DNA from: Deltaproteobacteria bacterium
GTDB taxonomy: Bacteria > Bdellovibrionota_B > Oligoflexia > Oligoflexales > Bog-1112
Direction: 5' to 3'
Assembly (NCBI GenBank): GCA_023250635.1
Contig: JAHFAI010000025.1
Location: forward strand, 1 to 32,174
DNA length: 32,174 bases
The notes beneath the pieces are model-generated. The model was not told the DNA's origin and did not search any database. It saw nothing but the letters and a program-made list of their open reading frames with translations. Positions 15,289 to 23,244 of the stretch are shown in pieces (positions within the stretch are counted from its first letter, which is position 1; every line of letters starts with the position of its first letter). A program made the position numbers and the translations under genes.

Positions 15289-16101
15289 CTATTTTACCCC
15301 CCATTTGCTGAGAGCTCGGCTGCCAGGGCTTCCCATACTGTGATAACCCGCGTCTACATGGAGTACTTCGCCGGTAATCGCCGCAGCCATATCACTAGCC
15401 AGAAAGCAACTTACCTCACCAACTTCTTGAGCGCTAACATTGCGTTGCAAGGGGGCCATGGCTTCATTGACCGCAAGCATCGCCGAAAAATCCCCAATTG
15501 CAGAAGAAGCGAGAGTTTTGATTGGTCCAGCACTAATTGCGTTGACGCGGATACCCTGGGGGCCGAGATCGTACGCCAAGTAGCGAACAGTGCTCTCTAA
15601 GGCGGCCTTGGCTATTCCCATTAGGTTATAGCCGGCCACGACTTTTTCTCCGCCAAAATAGGAGAGGGTAATCAGCGATCCTCCCCGGGGCATAAGTTGC
15701 GCGGCTCGGCGGGCTACCGCGATAAAGCTAAACACGCTGCTTTCCAGAGCTACGCGAAACCCCTCTCTGCTGACCTCGAGGGTTGGACAACGAATATCCG
15801 CCAGGGGCGCAAAGGCAATGCCGTGCACTAAGAAATCGATGGAACCCATTTTTTCTTTGGTTTCAGCAAAGAAAGCGTCAAGATCTCCATCGTTATTGAC
15901 ATCGCAGGGAAAAACCAACTGAGGCTTGAGGGGGTCAACCACCTGATGGAGGCGCTGGGCCATTTTTCCCGTGGCATCAGGAAGATGGCTATAGCCCAAG
16001 CGGGCTCCTTGTCCCTGGGCAGATTGGGCGATTGCTGCAGCGATAGAACGATGGTTGGCGATACCCATAATGATCCCAGACTTATCAGCTAAGATTCCCA
16101 T
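15289..16101 (-). CDS. fabI: Enoyl-[acyl-carrier-protein] reductase (NADH), FabI
   Basis: A 270-residue short-chain dehydrogenase of the FabI type, reducing the enoyl-ACP double bond in the last step of each fatty-acid elongation cycle. The divergent FabI nucleotide-binding start is visible (GIANHRSIAAAIAQ in place of GxxxGxG), as is the acidic CDV segment at 66-68, SIDFLVHGIAFAP, and the catalytic Tyr-x6-Lys (Tyr158 and Lys165 in GYNLMGIAK), with Tyr148 upstream. INAISAGPIKTLA and ITGEVLHVDAGYH complete the pattern. Length is typical. It follows rsmE with a 19-bp gap in the same direction and is probably co-transcribed with it. Confidence 0.97.
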   Translation of the reverse strand: MGILADKSGIIMGIANHRSIAAAIAQSAQGQGARLGYSHLPDATGKMAQRLHQVVDPLKPQLVFPCDVNNDGDLDAFFAETKEKMGSIDFLVHGIAFAPLADIRCPTLEVSREGFRVALESSVFSFIAVARRAAQLMPRGGSLITLSYFGGEKVVAGYNLMGIAKAALESTVRYLAYDLGPQGIRVNAISAGPIKTLASSAIGDFSAMLAVNEAMAPLQRNVSAQEVGEVSCFLASDMAAAITGEVLHVDAGYHSMGSPGSRALSKWGVK

Positions 16102-16120
16102 GGCGAGTTGCTTCCTTGTT

Positions 16121-16897
16121 TTAGGGGGTATGTGGCTGTGCCGGAACGGGCAGATTATTGCTGCGTTTACCGGAGATGATAGCGGTGGCGGCTAAGATAG
16201 CAGTGTAGGCGCGCAGAATCAACGGGCCGAGATGTGCAGGGGTAAAGCCTTCACCCTGGAGGGCTATTTCTTCCTGGGCTTCTAAGCCTTTTTCGCCGCC
16301 AATCACCAGGCAGCAGCCTGCGGGAGGAGCAGGGGGAAGGTCGATCAAGGCAGTTGGCGCTCCTGCTTGGAGGTACAGGCGTGTCCACGGTTGCTGGCTT
16401 GCGTGAGCAATAAAAGAGTCAAGGCTTGGCCAGACGCTGATCTGGGGAAAGAAAGCTCGTTTACATTGCTTACTGGCTGCTTGAGCAATGTTATGCCAAC
16501 GCAGTAGAGCTTTGTCTTGCAGGCGATGCTTGGCTACTTTGGCCTGGAGAAAGACATGGAGCTGGTCGCAGCCTAACTCCGTTAATACGGGAAGAAGTTC
16601 ATCGATAAAGCCCGGTTTAAGCGCTCCTATGGCGGTTATCAACGGTGTGTGACGAGGAGGAAACGAAGTGATTTCGTCAATGGTCAGCAGGGCTTTTTTA
16701 CCGGCAATTGCCGCAATTCTTGCCTGAGCAACGGTGCCTTCTCCATCGACCAGTTCGATGGGTTCACCCACGGGAAGGCGTAAGACCTGAGAGAGATGCA
16801 CAAACTCATTATCACTGAGCTGACATTGATCGTGCACGCCTAAGGGTTTTAAGGCGACGGCTGGCATAAAAAATCTAAAACGATGTTTCATATACAT
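16121..16897 (-). CDS. rsmE: 16S rRNA (uracil-N3)-methyltransferase, RsmE family
   Basis: A 258-residue SPOUT-class methyltransferase. RsmE methylates U1498 of 16S rRNA on the assembled 30S subunit. Diagnostic segments are HLSQVLRLPVGEPIELVDGEG (N-terminal PUA-like part, about 34-54), GALKPGFIDELLPVLTELG, the C-terminal cofactor knot with LVIGGEKGLEAQE (about 197-208) and LGPLILRAYTAILAA (about 223-237). Two usually conserved pieces differ: the common GPEGG is GGEKG and the common LRTETA is LRAYTA, so activity is likely but slightly less certain. GGGG(TAAG) precedes the ATG at 16897; Met3 is an alternative. It leads a likely rsmE-fabI operon and is divergent from the next gene. Confidence 0.87.
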   Translation of the reverse strand: MYMKHRFRFFMPAVALKPLGVHDQCQLSDNEFVHLSQVLRLPVGEPIELVDGEGTVAQARIAAIAGKKALLTIDEITSFPPRHTPLITAIGALKPGFIDELLPVLTELGCDQLHVFLQAKVAKHRLQDKALLRWHNIAQAASKQCKRAFFPQISVWPSLDSFIAHASQQPWTRLYLQAGAPTALIDLPPAPPAGCCLVIGGEKGLEAQEEIALQGEGFTPAHLGPLILRAYTAILAATAIISGKRSNNLPVPAQPHTP

Positions 16898-16972
16898 CTT
16901 ACCCCATAAAATAAGGTATTATTGAAGCATTCACCCCCGTGTCATTTACCCTAATTGGAGGAACTTTTGGTG

Positions 16973-17341
16973 ATGAAAAATCCTATGTTATCTCTTCTGG
17001 CACTCCTGGTAAGTTTTTTTGTTGCTCTTCCTGCCTTTGCGGGCTGTTGCTCGGGGGGGAAATGCATGACCTTTATGGTTGGCGGAGTTCTTGTTTGGCT
17101 GGTGGTGGCCTCGATGTTCCTCTTTTATGCATGGAATACGGTGGTCAGTGCGATCTTTCATGCCAAAAAAATTAAATACGTCCAAGCCTTGCTGGTGGTG
17201 GCCACTATGTTCGTGCTGTGTGTGCCCCGCACCTTGATGATGAATCATATGTGCAAGCATATGGGTTGCCATGAAAAAACCGCTCAAGGTGGTGGCATGG
17301 AAGAAAACGAGTTTCCACCCATGGAAGAGCAAGACCAGTAG
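16973..17341 (+). CDS. Small membrane protein rich in Cys, His and Met
   Basis: A 122-residue protein with a signal peptide (cleavage after AFA, residue 23). Mature residues 24-31 (GCCSGGKC) hold three Cys. Two hydrophobic helices follow (about 35-62 and 69-84) with a His/Lys loop between. After the second helix comes a Met/His/Cys cluster NHMCKHMGCH (residues 91-100) and an acidic Gly/Met/Glu tail. The dense Cys, His and Met suggest binding of a soft metal such as copper, or redox chemistry; this is inference and no family was recognised. ATG 16973 was chosen, with GGAGG 11 nt upstream. In-frame TTG and GTG codons just upstream are alternatives. It is the only rightward gene among 14508-19304. 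Confidence 0.65.
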   Translation: MKNPMLSLLALLVSFFVALPAFAGCCSGGKCMTFMVGGVLVWLVVASMFLFYAWNTVVSAIFHAKKIKYVQALLVVATMFVLCVPRTLMMNHMCKHMGCHEKTAQGGGMEENEFPPMEEQDQ

Positions 17342-17358
17342 GGCCAATTTCTCTCTTC

Positions 17359-18330
17359 TTAGCTTTTGCTTACCAGCAGACAACTCCAGTCTTCTAAATT
17401 AAATTTCTCCTGCACGGTAAGCCCGTGCTGAGCGCAGATGCCAAGCATCTGTTCCTCCTGTTCGCAGAGAATTCCGGAGAGCAGCAGGGTTCCTCCAGGG
17501 GCGAGCAAGCGTGCTAAGGCGGGAGCAAGTTCTTCTAGAACCGGAAAGAGAATATTAGCAATGATAACTTCATAGCACTGCTCTTTGCCGTTTAAGCGGG
17601 GAACAAGGCTGCCCTGCCAGGGGTTTATGCCGCTCACCTGGTTGAGGCGGCAGTTCTCCGCACAGGCGAGGATGGCATCGGGATCGATATCACAGGCATC
17701 GATCTCCGCAAAACCAAGCTTTTTGGCGGCGATGGCCAATATACCCGAGCCAGTGCCCACATCGAGTAGGCGAGCAAAGCCAGCTGCAGCACGATTTTTC
17801 GTAATACTTTCCAAAGCGCTTAGGCACAGCTGGGTGGTGGCGTGTTGGCCGGTGCCAAAGGCCATGCCGGGATTAATCACCAAGGGCATTTTACCTGCAG
17901 GGCACGGGCTGGTCTCCCAGGGTGGATACAGAAAGAAGCGAGCGGTGGTGATGGGGCGAAAGCCTTCCTTCCAACCTTCTTGCCACTCCGTGGTGGGCAT
18001 GCTGGTAAGCTTCCAACTAAGCTGGGGGGCAAAGCGCGCAGTCAGTTGTGCCGCGATTGAACGGAGCCACTCGGGATTGTAGCCACAGAGGACGAGGGGG
18101 CTTTCATTGCCACCGAGCTGATCAAAGAGCTCGGTTTTATCGATGCCCGACTCATCGGGAATATCACAGTGTTCTACGGAGCCTTCCATAAAAGAATCGA
18201 TTCCGTGCATAACCAACCAGGAAATTACCTCGTCTTTACAGGCAAGTGCACTGCTAGGAACAAAAGTTATGGTCAAGTAATAGGTGATTTCATTCGTGGG
18301 CTTAGGGCTGGTGAGCAGTGAACTGGGCAC
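17359..18330 (-). CDS. prmA: Ribosomal protein L11 methyltransferase PrmA
   Basis: A 323-residue SAM-dependent methyltransferase that trimethylates ribosomal protein L11. The N-terminal recognition domain (about 15-110) precedes the segment EWQEGWKEGFRPI, the PrmA signature NPGMAFGTGQHATT (about 153-166), motif I DVGTGSGILAIAA (about 190-202), the acidic CDIDPDA (213-219) that contacts SAM, and the catalytic IIANIL (Asn259). Slightly longer than E. coli PrmA (293). The start is GTG at 18330, with GAGAGGA 7 nt upstream. It is 119 bp downstream of the MutY-like gene and may be in the same transcript. Confidence 0.93.
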   Translation of the reverse strand: MPSSLLTSPKPTNEITYYLTITFVPSSALACKDEVISWLVMHGIDSFMEGSVEHCDIPDESGIDKTELFDQLGGNESPLVLCGYNPEWLRSIAAQLTARFAPQLSWKLTSMPTTEWQEGWKEGFRPITTARFFLYPPWETSPCPAGKMPLVINPGMAFGTGQHATTQLCLSALESITKNRAAAGFARLLDVGTGSGILAIAAKKLGFAEIDACDIDPDAILACAENCRLNQVSGINPWQGSLVPRLNGKEQCYEVIIANILFPVLEELAPALARLLAPGGTLLLSGILCEQEEQMLGICAQHGLTVQEKFNLEDWSCLLVSKS

Positions 18331-18449
18331 AGAAAAATCCTCTCAAGGGAAGGCCGTTATGGGTACTTTCGGCTGGGGTCGGATCAATTTTGCCGATACT
18401 GGCACGAAAAGTAGCGGGGATAAAGTCTTAAATCTCCGCTTTTCAGGGC

Positions 18450-19304
18450 TTAGTTCCCTCCCCACACAAAGCCCTCCTCAATCAATTCGTCCATTACTTG
18501 ATCGACTAGCTCTGCTTCTTTGCCAAGGTGTCCAGCAAGTTGGTCAGCAGTGAGGCGAGGGCTTGCAAGGAGAGCCTGCAGGACCATTCCACGGAGTTGG
18601 CGGTGAGAACCAACAAAGGGGCTTTGCTTGGTGTAATGCCTGCTTTGGCGATTGAGATTGCCGATGGTTTTCTTGATCATGACTCCGTAGTCCATAAGAG
18701 CGTAGTACCAGCGCCTCGCTTTTCCAGTGTCAAGGGTAGCAGCAATAAGGGGCATTAACTGCTTATCGTCAACCTCGTGGGCTTCGGGAAAGAAAAAATG
18801 AATAAAAACCGTGCGAATATTGGTTTCGATAAAAACTCGATCCTGGTTAAAAGCAAAAGCGCAGATGGAAGCAGCCGTTGCTTTGCCGATTCCCGGGAAT
18901 TTCACCAGCAGCTCGGGGTCGCTGGGTAGCTCGCCTCCGTAGACATCGACCACGAGTTGAGCTGTGCGTTGCAGATTGAGGGCGCGTCGATTGTATCCCA
19001 GGCCTTTCCAAAGCCCCAGTACCTCGCTCTGGGGGGCAGCGGCGAGTTGAGTAAAATCGGGAAGGGCCTGGATAAAGGCCGTGAATTTTTCAGCCACCCG
19101 TTGAGTCTGTGTTTGCTGGAGCATAATCTCCGAGACCAACACTCTGTAGGGAGAGATTTGGCTTCGCCATGTAAATTCACGGCCATGCTGATCAAAGTAA
19201 CGATATATCGCCGTGCGAAATGCTCGGCGGGTTGTTGCTTTCATCCCCTGAGCAACAAATAACTGCCGGCAGCGGCTGAGATCCTGAGGGGTGGTCGAGA
19301 CCAT
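18450..19304 (-). CDS. MutY-like adenine DNA glycosylase lacking the Fe-S cluster
   Basis: A 284-residue HhH-GPD DNA glycosylase. Family features are FTWRSQISPYRVLVSEIMLQ with Glu59 (the counterpart of MutY catalytic Glu), GLWKGLGYNRRALNL, and the helix-hairpin-helix KFPGIGKATAASICAF (about 135-150). Two departures stand out. The position of the catalytic Asp (DGN in E. coli MutY) is Glu160 in FIETNIRT. The C-terminal four-Cys iron-sulfur motif is absent, replaced by MDYGVMIKKTIGNLNRQSRH. I recall similar cluster-less sequences in other bacteria and archaea, so it is probably a subfamily and not a decayed gene. The expected role is removal of adenine mispaired with 8-oxoguanine. The C-terminal MutT-like domain is missing; a short winged-helix-like tail remains. 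Confidence 0.8.
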   Translation of the reverse strand: MVSTTPQDLSRCRQLFVAQGMKATTRRAFRTAIYRYFDQHGREFTWRSQISPYRVLVSEIMLQQTQTQRVAEKFTAFIQALPDFTQLAAAPQSEVLGLWKGLGYNRRALNLQRTAQLVVDVYGGELPSDPELLVKFPGIGKATAASICAFAFNQDRVFIETNIRTVFIHFFFPEAHEVDDKQLMPLIAATLDTGKARRWYYALMDYGVMIKKTIGNLNRQSRHYTKQSPFVGSHRQLRGMVLQALLASPRLTADQLAGHLGKEAELVDQVMDELIEEGFVWGGN

Positions 19305-19495
19305 AACGAGTCGTTCTCCAAAGAATGGCTAGGCTACTTGACATCCGATGATAAAGTAGAAACAATAATTAGATCTACCTAATCTACGACCCCCCTTGCC
19401 CAACCAGTGATCACTTACCGTACACGGTTTCTGAGATCCTGCCCGCAGAGAGGTCTTGTTTTTTTCTGACTACCAATTCGGGGGTGGTTAACAGA

Positions 19496-19517
19496 CTTAT
19501 CCACAGCTTATCCACAG
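19496..19517 (+). promoter_or_regulatory. Two perfect tandem DnaA boxes
   Basis: CTTATCCACAG occurs twice head-to-tail with no gap, giving two perfect TTATCCACA boxes (19497-19505 and 19508-19516). They lie in the 388-bp spacer 19305-19692 between the MutY-like gene and the GHMP kinase. About 25 bp downstream is an AT-rich stretch (about 19540-19557). The pair is flanked by CAGAC and GTCTG (19492-19496 and 19521-19525). The same spacer holds a TTGACA at 19338 and several GATC sites. DnaA could bind here to regulate neighbouring genes, titrate DnaA, or help form an origin. No dnaA, dnaN or other typical origin neighbour is in the window. Confidence 0.7.
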
Positions 19518-19692
19518 CTTGTCTGCTGATGCAACTGCTTATAATTAAATATAAAAACGGCTTAATTGACCTTTGCTGTCGCCTATTACTTAAATTCGTC
19601 TCGCCCCCTACGCTTTGGGGGCCTTACCTTGACGATTATGAGCTCTCCGAGGTATGTCCCCCTCGCGATCAAACTACCTAAAGGGGATTGTT

Positions 19693-20730
19693 TTGCAGGA
19701 AATCACCGTACATGCACCTACTCGCATCGATCTCGCCGGTGGAACCCTTGATCTCTGGCCAATTCATCAGCTCTTGCCTTATAAAAGCACGGTGAATGTT
19801 GCCCTGAATCTTCGGGCGAGCACCACCCTGCGTTTAGGAGCTCTGGGTGAGCCGTCTTCCTTACATAGTAGCGATCAACAGCTGCGCTGTTCCGGTAGCT
19901 TTGCGGAGCTTTCTTTTTTTGCTTCTCCCCCACAGGCAGCAGCTATTTTGCCGCTCCATCGCTTGATGCTGCGTAATTTATGGACGGCCGAGCTTCCCCC
20001 GCTGGCACTTTCCTCCACCTGCACCTCTCCCCAGGGAGCCGGGCTCGGCGGTTCATCGAGTTTGGCAATTACCCTAGCCTCGGCCTTAGGGCGCGCTCGG
20101 CAGCTCCTTGATGGCACCCCGCAGGTAGCTGGAGCTGCTCTCGTTGCTCAGGCCCAAGATATCGAGGCTCATTGCTTACATACACCGACTGGAATTCAAG
20201 ACTATTGGGCTGCGGTTAATGGAGGAATTACCCATATTTCCTACCCCCCGGGAGCACCGCTTATTCGTTGCTACCCCCTCGCTCAGCTTCCCGAATTACA
20301 GGATGAAGTCCTGATTTGCTATAGCGGTCGTTCACGTCTTTCGGGGATTAATAATTGGCAAATTTTTAAGGGAATGATGGAAGGCAACGGGGTTATCAGT
20401 AAGTTAATCGAGGAAATAGGCTATCATAGCGAAGCGGTCAGCCAGGCTCTCCTTCGTGGTGGCTGGCAGGAGCTCCTCGGGCATTCTCATAAAGAGTGGC
20501 AGGCGCGTCGTCAGCTCGGGGCAGGAATCGAAACCGAGGAAACCCAACGCATCGATCAGGCTGCTGGTCGAGCCGGGGCCTACTTTACCCGTATCTGTGG
20601 GGCGGGAGGTGGGGGAGTTATGGCGCTCTTTGTTCCCAAGGAGAAACGCCAGCAGGTTGCTGCGGCCGCCGAAGCCGCGGGTGGGGTGATTTTGTCCGCT
20701 GGATTTACTGAGCAGGGGGTTTCCATTTGA
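19693..20730 (+). CDS. GHMP-family sugar kinase
   Basis: A 345-residue small-molecule kinase of the galactokinase/homoserine kinase/mevalonate kinase superfamily. It begins with the substrate motif APTRIDLAGGTLDLWP, as in heptose-phosphate and related sugar kinases. The ATP-binding motif PQGAGLGGSSS follows at about 113-123, with a C-terminal CGAGGGGVMALFVP glycine-rich motif. The exact sugar cannot be assigned; D-glycero-D-manno-heptose 7-phosphate or a fucose/arabinose-like sugar are possibilities from the family. The start is set at TTG 19693 because AAGGGGA lies 5 nt before it and the product then starts at the conserved N-terminus. The ATG at 19654 would add 13 residues and has its ribosome site too close. 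It precedes the rplM promoter. Confidence 0.8.
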   Translation: MQEITVHAPTRIDLAGGTLDLWPIHQLLPYKSTVNVALNLRASTTLRLGALGEPSSLHSSDQQLRCSGSFAELSFFASPPQAAAILPLHRLMLRNLWTAELPPLALSSTCTSPQGAGLGGSSSLAITLASALGRARQLLDGTPQVAGAALVAQAQDIEAHCLHTPTGIQDYWAAVNGGITHISYPPGAPLIRCYPLAQLPELQDEVLICYSGRSRLSGINNWQIFKGMMEGNGVISKLIEEIGYHSEAVSQALLRGGWQELLGHSHKEWQARRQLGAGIETEETQRIDQAAGRAGAYFTRICGAGGGGVMALFVPKEKRQQVAAAAEAAGGVILSAGFTEQGVSI

Positions 20731-20826
20731 CAAGCCCCTAGGGCTGCTATGATAATCCCTGGTAATTTTTGGTATTGCAGGCGAAGAACTAGGCGCCGTA
20801 AGCCGGCAAAGGCTTGCTATAAAGGC

Positions 20827-20855
20827 TTGACCTTGCTGGTGGACCACTATATATT
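20827..20855 (+). promoter_or_regulatory. Sigma70-type promoter for rplM-rpsI
   Basis: TTGACC (20827-20832), 17-bp spacer, TATATT (20850-20855). Initiation near 20862 would give a leader of about 70 nt to the rplM ATG at 20932. The 201-bp spacer 20731-20931 also holds two AAAGGCTTG direct repeats just upstream or overlapping the -35. Confidence 0.7.
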
Positions 20856-20931
20856 CCGCCATTCCATGCCTAGAGCGCCCCTGCGATCAAGGCGCTGGCA
20901 ATAGGAAATTCTCGAAACATCGGAGCTACTA

Positions 20932-21381
20932 ATGAAAACCTGCAGCATAACGCCTGCTGATATCAAGAAAAAATGGTTGATTGTCGATGCTGCCGGCAAA
21001 CCCCTCGGACGCCTCGCCTCAGAAGTAGCACGTGTGCTCCGCGGTAAACATAAGCCGGATTTTGTTCCTCATTTAGATTGCGGTGATAACGTGATTGTGA
21101 CCAATGCGTCCCACGTTATTTTGACGGGCAACAAACCCAATAAAAAAGTTTATTATGACCATAGCGGTTATATCGGTGGGATTAAGGCGATTGTCGCTAA
21201 GGACTTGCTGGCCCAGCATCCTGAGCGGGTTATCGAGTTTGCAGTAAAAGGCATGCTGCCTAAGAACAAGCTGGCCCGCCAAATGATGAAGAATCTGCGG
21301 GTATACGCCGGTAGCGATCATCAGCACAGCGCTCAGCAACCAGAAGCAATGGCACCTCGCCTTGCTCAGGGAGATAAGTAA
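20932..21381 (+). CDS. rplM: 50S ribosomal protein L13
   Basis: A 149-residue L13, an early-assembling large-subunit protein that binds 23S rRNA. Recognised by KKWLIVDAAGKPLGRLAS near the N-terminus, VARVLRGKHKPDFVPHLDCG, NKKVYYDHSGYIGG and GMLPKNKLARQMMKNLRVY. E. coli L13 has 142 residues; here a short polar C-terminal tail is added. A GGAG site precedes the ATG by about 8 nt. Its stop is 2 bp before the rpsI start, the classic rplM-rpsI operon. Confidence 0.98.
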   Translation: MKTCSITPADIKKKWLIVDAAGKPLGRLASEVARVLRGKHKPDFVPHLDCGDNVIVTNASHVILTGNKPNKKVYYDHSGYIGGIKAIVAKDLLAQHPERVIEFAVKGMLPKNKLARQMMKNLRVYAGSDHQHSAQQPEAMAPRLAQGDK

Positions 21382-21383
21382 TC

Positions 21384-21779
21384 ATGGCTATCAAGTATCT
21401 TAAAAGCTCTGTTGGCAAACGTAAAACTTCGGTTGCTCGTCTTTATCTTCGCGCTGGTAGCGGAGAGATTATCATCAACAAAAAACCGATTGATGAATAT
21501 TACCTCCGTCCCACTTCAAAGATGTTGATTCGTCAACCTTTGGAATTGGTTGGGGCTGCAGAATCCTATGATTTGACCATCAACGTTCGCGGCGGTGGTT
21601 TACAAGGGCAGGCTGGAGCGATTCGCCATGCCATCGCCAAAGCTCTTGCCGAGCTTGAAGTTAGCAACCGCGCAGTGTTAAAACGAGCAGGCATGTTGAC
21701 CCGCGATGCTCGTAAGAAAGAGCGTAAGCTTCCTGGTCAGCCTGGCGCTCGTAAGAAGTACCAATTCTCTAAACGTTAA
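21384..21779 (+). CDS. rpsI: 30S ribosomal protein S9
   Basis: A 131-residue S9 whose C-terminal tail reaches the P-site tRNA. Signature segments are VGKRKTSVARLYLRAG at the N-terminus, GGGLQGQAGAIRHAIAKAL in the middle, and the basic tail KKERKLPGQPGARKKYQFSKR ending in the conserved KR. The GGGAG ribosome site lies inside the end of rplM, suggesting translational coupling. A strong terminator follows 24 bp after the stop. Confidence 0.98.
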   Translation: MAIKYLKSSVGKRKTSVARLYLRAGSGEIIINKKPIDEYYLRPTSKMLIRQPLELVGAAESYDLTINVRGGGLQGQAGAIRHAIAKALAELEVSNRAVLKRAGMLTRDARKKERKLPGQPGARKKYQFSKR

Positions 21780-21803
21780 TCGCTTCTATTTGGGCTTAGC
21801 CCG

Positions 21804-21844
21804 AAGAGGAGAGTCACTAGTACGGTGGCCCTCCTCTTTTTTTT
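21804..21844 (+). terminator. Rho-independent terminator after rpsI
   Basis: An AAGAGGAG/CTCCTCTT 8-bp perfect stem (21804-21811 and 21831-21838), with a GTCAC/GGTGGC-type partial inner pairing, runs into eight or more T. A smaller GGGC/GCCC hairpin (21792-21802) lies just before it. This ends the rplM-rpsI transcript. Confidence 0.9.
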
Positions 21845-21873
21845 GCCCAATCTATGAAAAATAAAAAAAACAT

Positions 21874-21902
21874 TTGGCTCCTCCTAGATGACGATCTATT
21901 TT
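21874..21902 (+). promoter_or_regulatory. Candidate promoter for sucB-lpdA-sucA
   Basis: TTGGCT (21874-21879), 17-bp spacer, TATTTT (21897-21902). It lies between the rpsI terminator and sucB, with an expected leader of about 70 nt. The elements are moderate matches, but the position after a terminator makes a promoter here necessary. Confidence 0.5.
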
Positions 21903-21978
21903 ACCTGGGGGCAGTAAGCCGGAGAGCTATTTTAGGTAAGCCCCACCACCGCAATTCTTTTACTGGGGATCCTGATCG

Positions 21979-23238
21979 ATGGCAGTAGAGATAAAAGTCC
22001 CAAACGTTGGTGAGTCGGTTAAAGAAGGAATGATCTCGTCGTGGCATAAAAAAGACGGTGAGTTGGTAGCTATTGATGAGGTCTTGCTGGAACTTGAAAC
22101 CGACAAAGCAACGGTGGAAATCGTTGCCGAACAAACTGGGCTTCTCTCCATTATCGTTCAGGCAGGACAGGTTGTAAAAGTCGGCGAGAAAATTGGCGTC
22201 ATCACTCCCGGAGAAGCAAAACCCGCAGGTGCAGCTAAGCTAGAGAATGCTGGGAACAGGGTAGTGCCACCGGCAGAAGCGCTAGCGTCACCGCTCATAG
22301 CACCACCATCACCCCTCGATCCAGGGCCAGCGGTGCGTCGTTTGGCTGCAGAACATCAGCTCAACCTAGCAGAGTTCGTTGGCAGCGGCAAAGGTGGGCG
22401 ACCAGTAAAGGCAGAGGTGCTTAGCCATCTTGAGCTTGAGCAACAAAAAAACACCGCCGCCGCAAAACCTGTCGAGGTAGCACCTCCGTTTAAGCCAGCA
22501 GTACTTCCTCCCACCCCAGTCACTAGTACGGAGCAACGAGCTACACGCCGCGAACCCCTGTCGATGCTGCGTCGTCGGGTTGCAGAGCGCTTGCTCGAGT
22601 CCCAGCGCAGCACCGCGACTCTAACCACCTTTAACGAGGTGGATATGAGTGCGATCATTGAACTGCGGAAAAAATACCAAGATAAATTCCAAGAAAAATA
22701 CGGGATCAAGCTGGGCTTTATGGGCTTCTTCCTTAAGGCGTGCGTAGCTGCTCTCCGGGAATTTCCCCGAGTTAATGCGGCCATCGACGCTAACGATATC
22801 ATCTATCATGACTATTGCGATATCGGCGTAGCTGTTTCTACCGATAAGGGTTTGATGGTTCCGGTGATCCGCAATGTGGAGCGTTTAACCCTTGCCGAAA
22901 TCGAAGCAGCCATAGCTCTGCTTGCCAAAAAAGGCCGGGATAACAAGATTAGCCTCGAGGATCTTTCGGGCGGAACATTTACCGTATCGAATGGGGGCAT
23001 CTTTGGTTCTCTACTTTCAACCCCTATCCTTAACCCACCGCAGAGTGGCATTTTGGGAATGCATAAAACCGAACTGCGTCCCGTTGTTGCCGCAGATATG
23101 AGCATTGTCGTACGACCAATGATGTATGTTGCCCTTTCCTATGATCATCGCATAATCGATGGCAAAGAATCGGTAGGCTTTCTTATTGCAGTTAAAAATG
23201 CCTTAGAAGACCCCAGTCGGCTGGTGGTAGGAGTATAA
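21979..23238 (+). CDS. sucB: 2-oxoglutarate dehydrogenase E2, dihydrolipoyl succinyltransferase
   Basis: A 419-residue E2 core of the 2-oxoglutarate dehydrogenase complex, moving succinyl groups from E1 to CoA. Domains in order: lipoyl domain (1-75) with the lipoylated Lys43 in [11 protein letters not shown]; a Pro/Ala linker; the peripheral-subunit-binding domain (about 112-150, [24 protein letters not shown] with a slightly unusual GGRPVKAEV end); a second linker; and the catalytic domain (about 185-419) ending YDHRIIDG with His390 and Asp394 as active-site residues. A single lipoyl domain and [19 protein letters not shown] identify the SucB type over pyruvate E2. First gene of a three-gene set with lpdA and sucA. 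Confidence 0.95.
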   Translation: MAVEIKVPNVGESVKEGMISSWHKKDGELVAIDEVLLELETDKATVEIVAEQTGLLSIIVQAGQVVKVGEKIGVITPGEAKPAGAAKLENAGNRVVPPAEALASPLIAPPSPLDPGPAVRRLAAEHQLNLAEFVGSGKGGRPVKAEVLSHLELEQQKNTAAAKPVEVAPPFKPAVLPPTPVTSTEQRATRREPLSMLRRRVAERLLESQRSTATLTTFNEVDMSAIIELRKKYQDKFQEKYGIKLGFMGFFLKACVAALREFPRVNAAIDANDIIYHDYCDIGVAVSTDKGLMVPVIRNVERLTLAEIEAAIALLAKKGRDNKISLEDLSGGTFTVSNGGIFGSLLSTPILNPPQSGILGMHKTELRPVVAADMSIVVRPMMYVALSYDHRIIDGKESVGFLIAVKNALEDPSRLVVGV

Positions 23239-23244
23239 TTGTTG

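Noticed and set aside
16988-17383. 131-residue antisense open frame opposite the Cys/His/Met-rich membrane protein
   Set aside because: The sense frame has a signal peptide and membrane helices; the antisense product is His/Lys-rich with no start context and overlaps the 3' end of prmA.
19484-19681. 65-residue open frame across the DnaA boxes
   Set aside because: No ribosome site or family, and it runs into the GHMP kinase start region in another frame.
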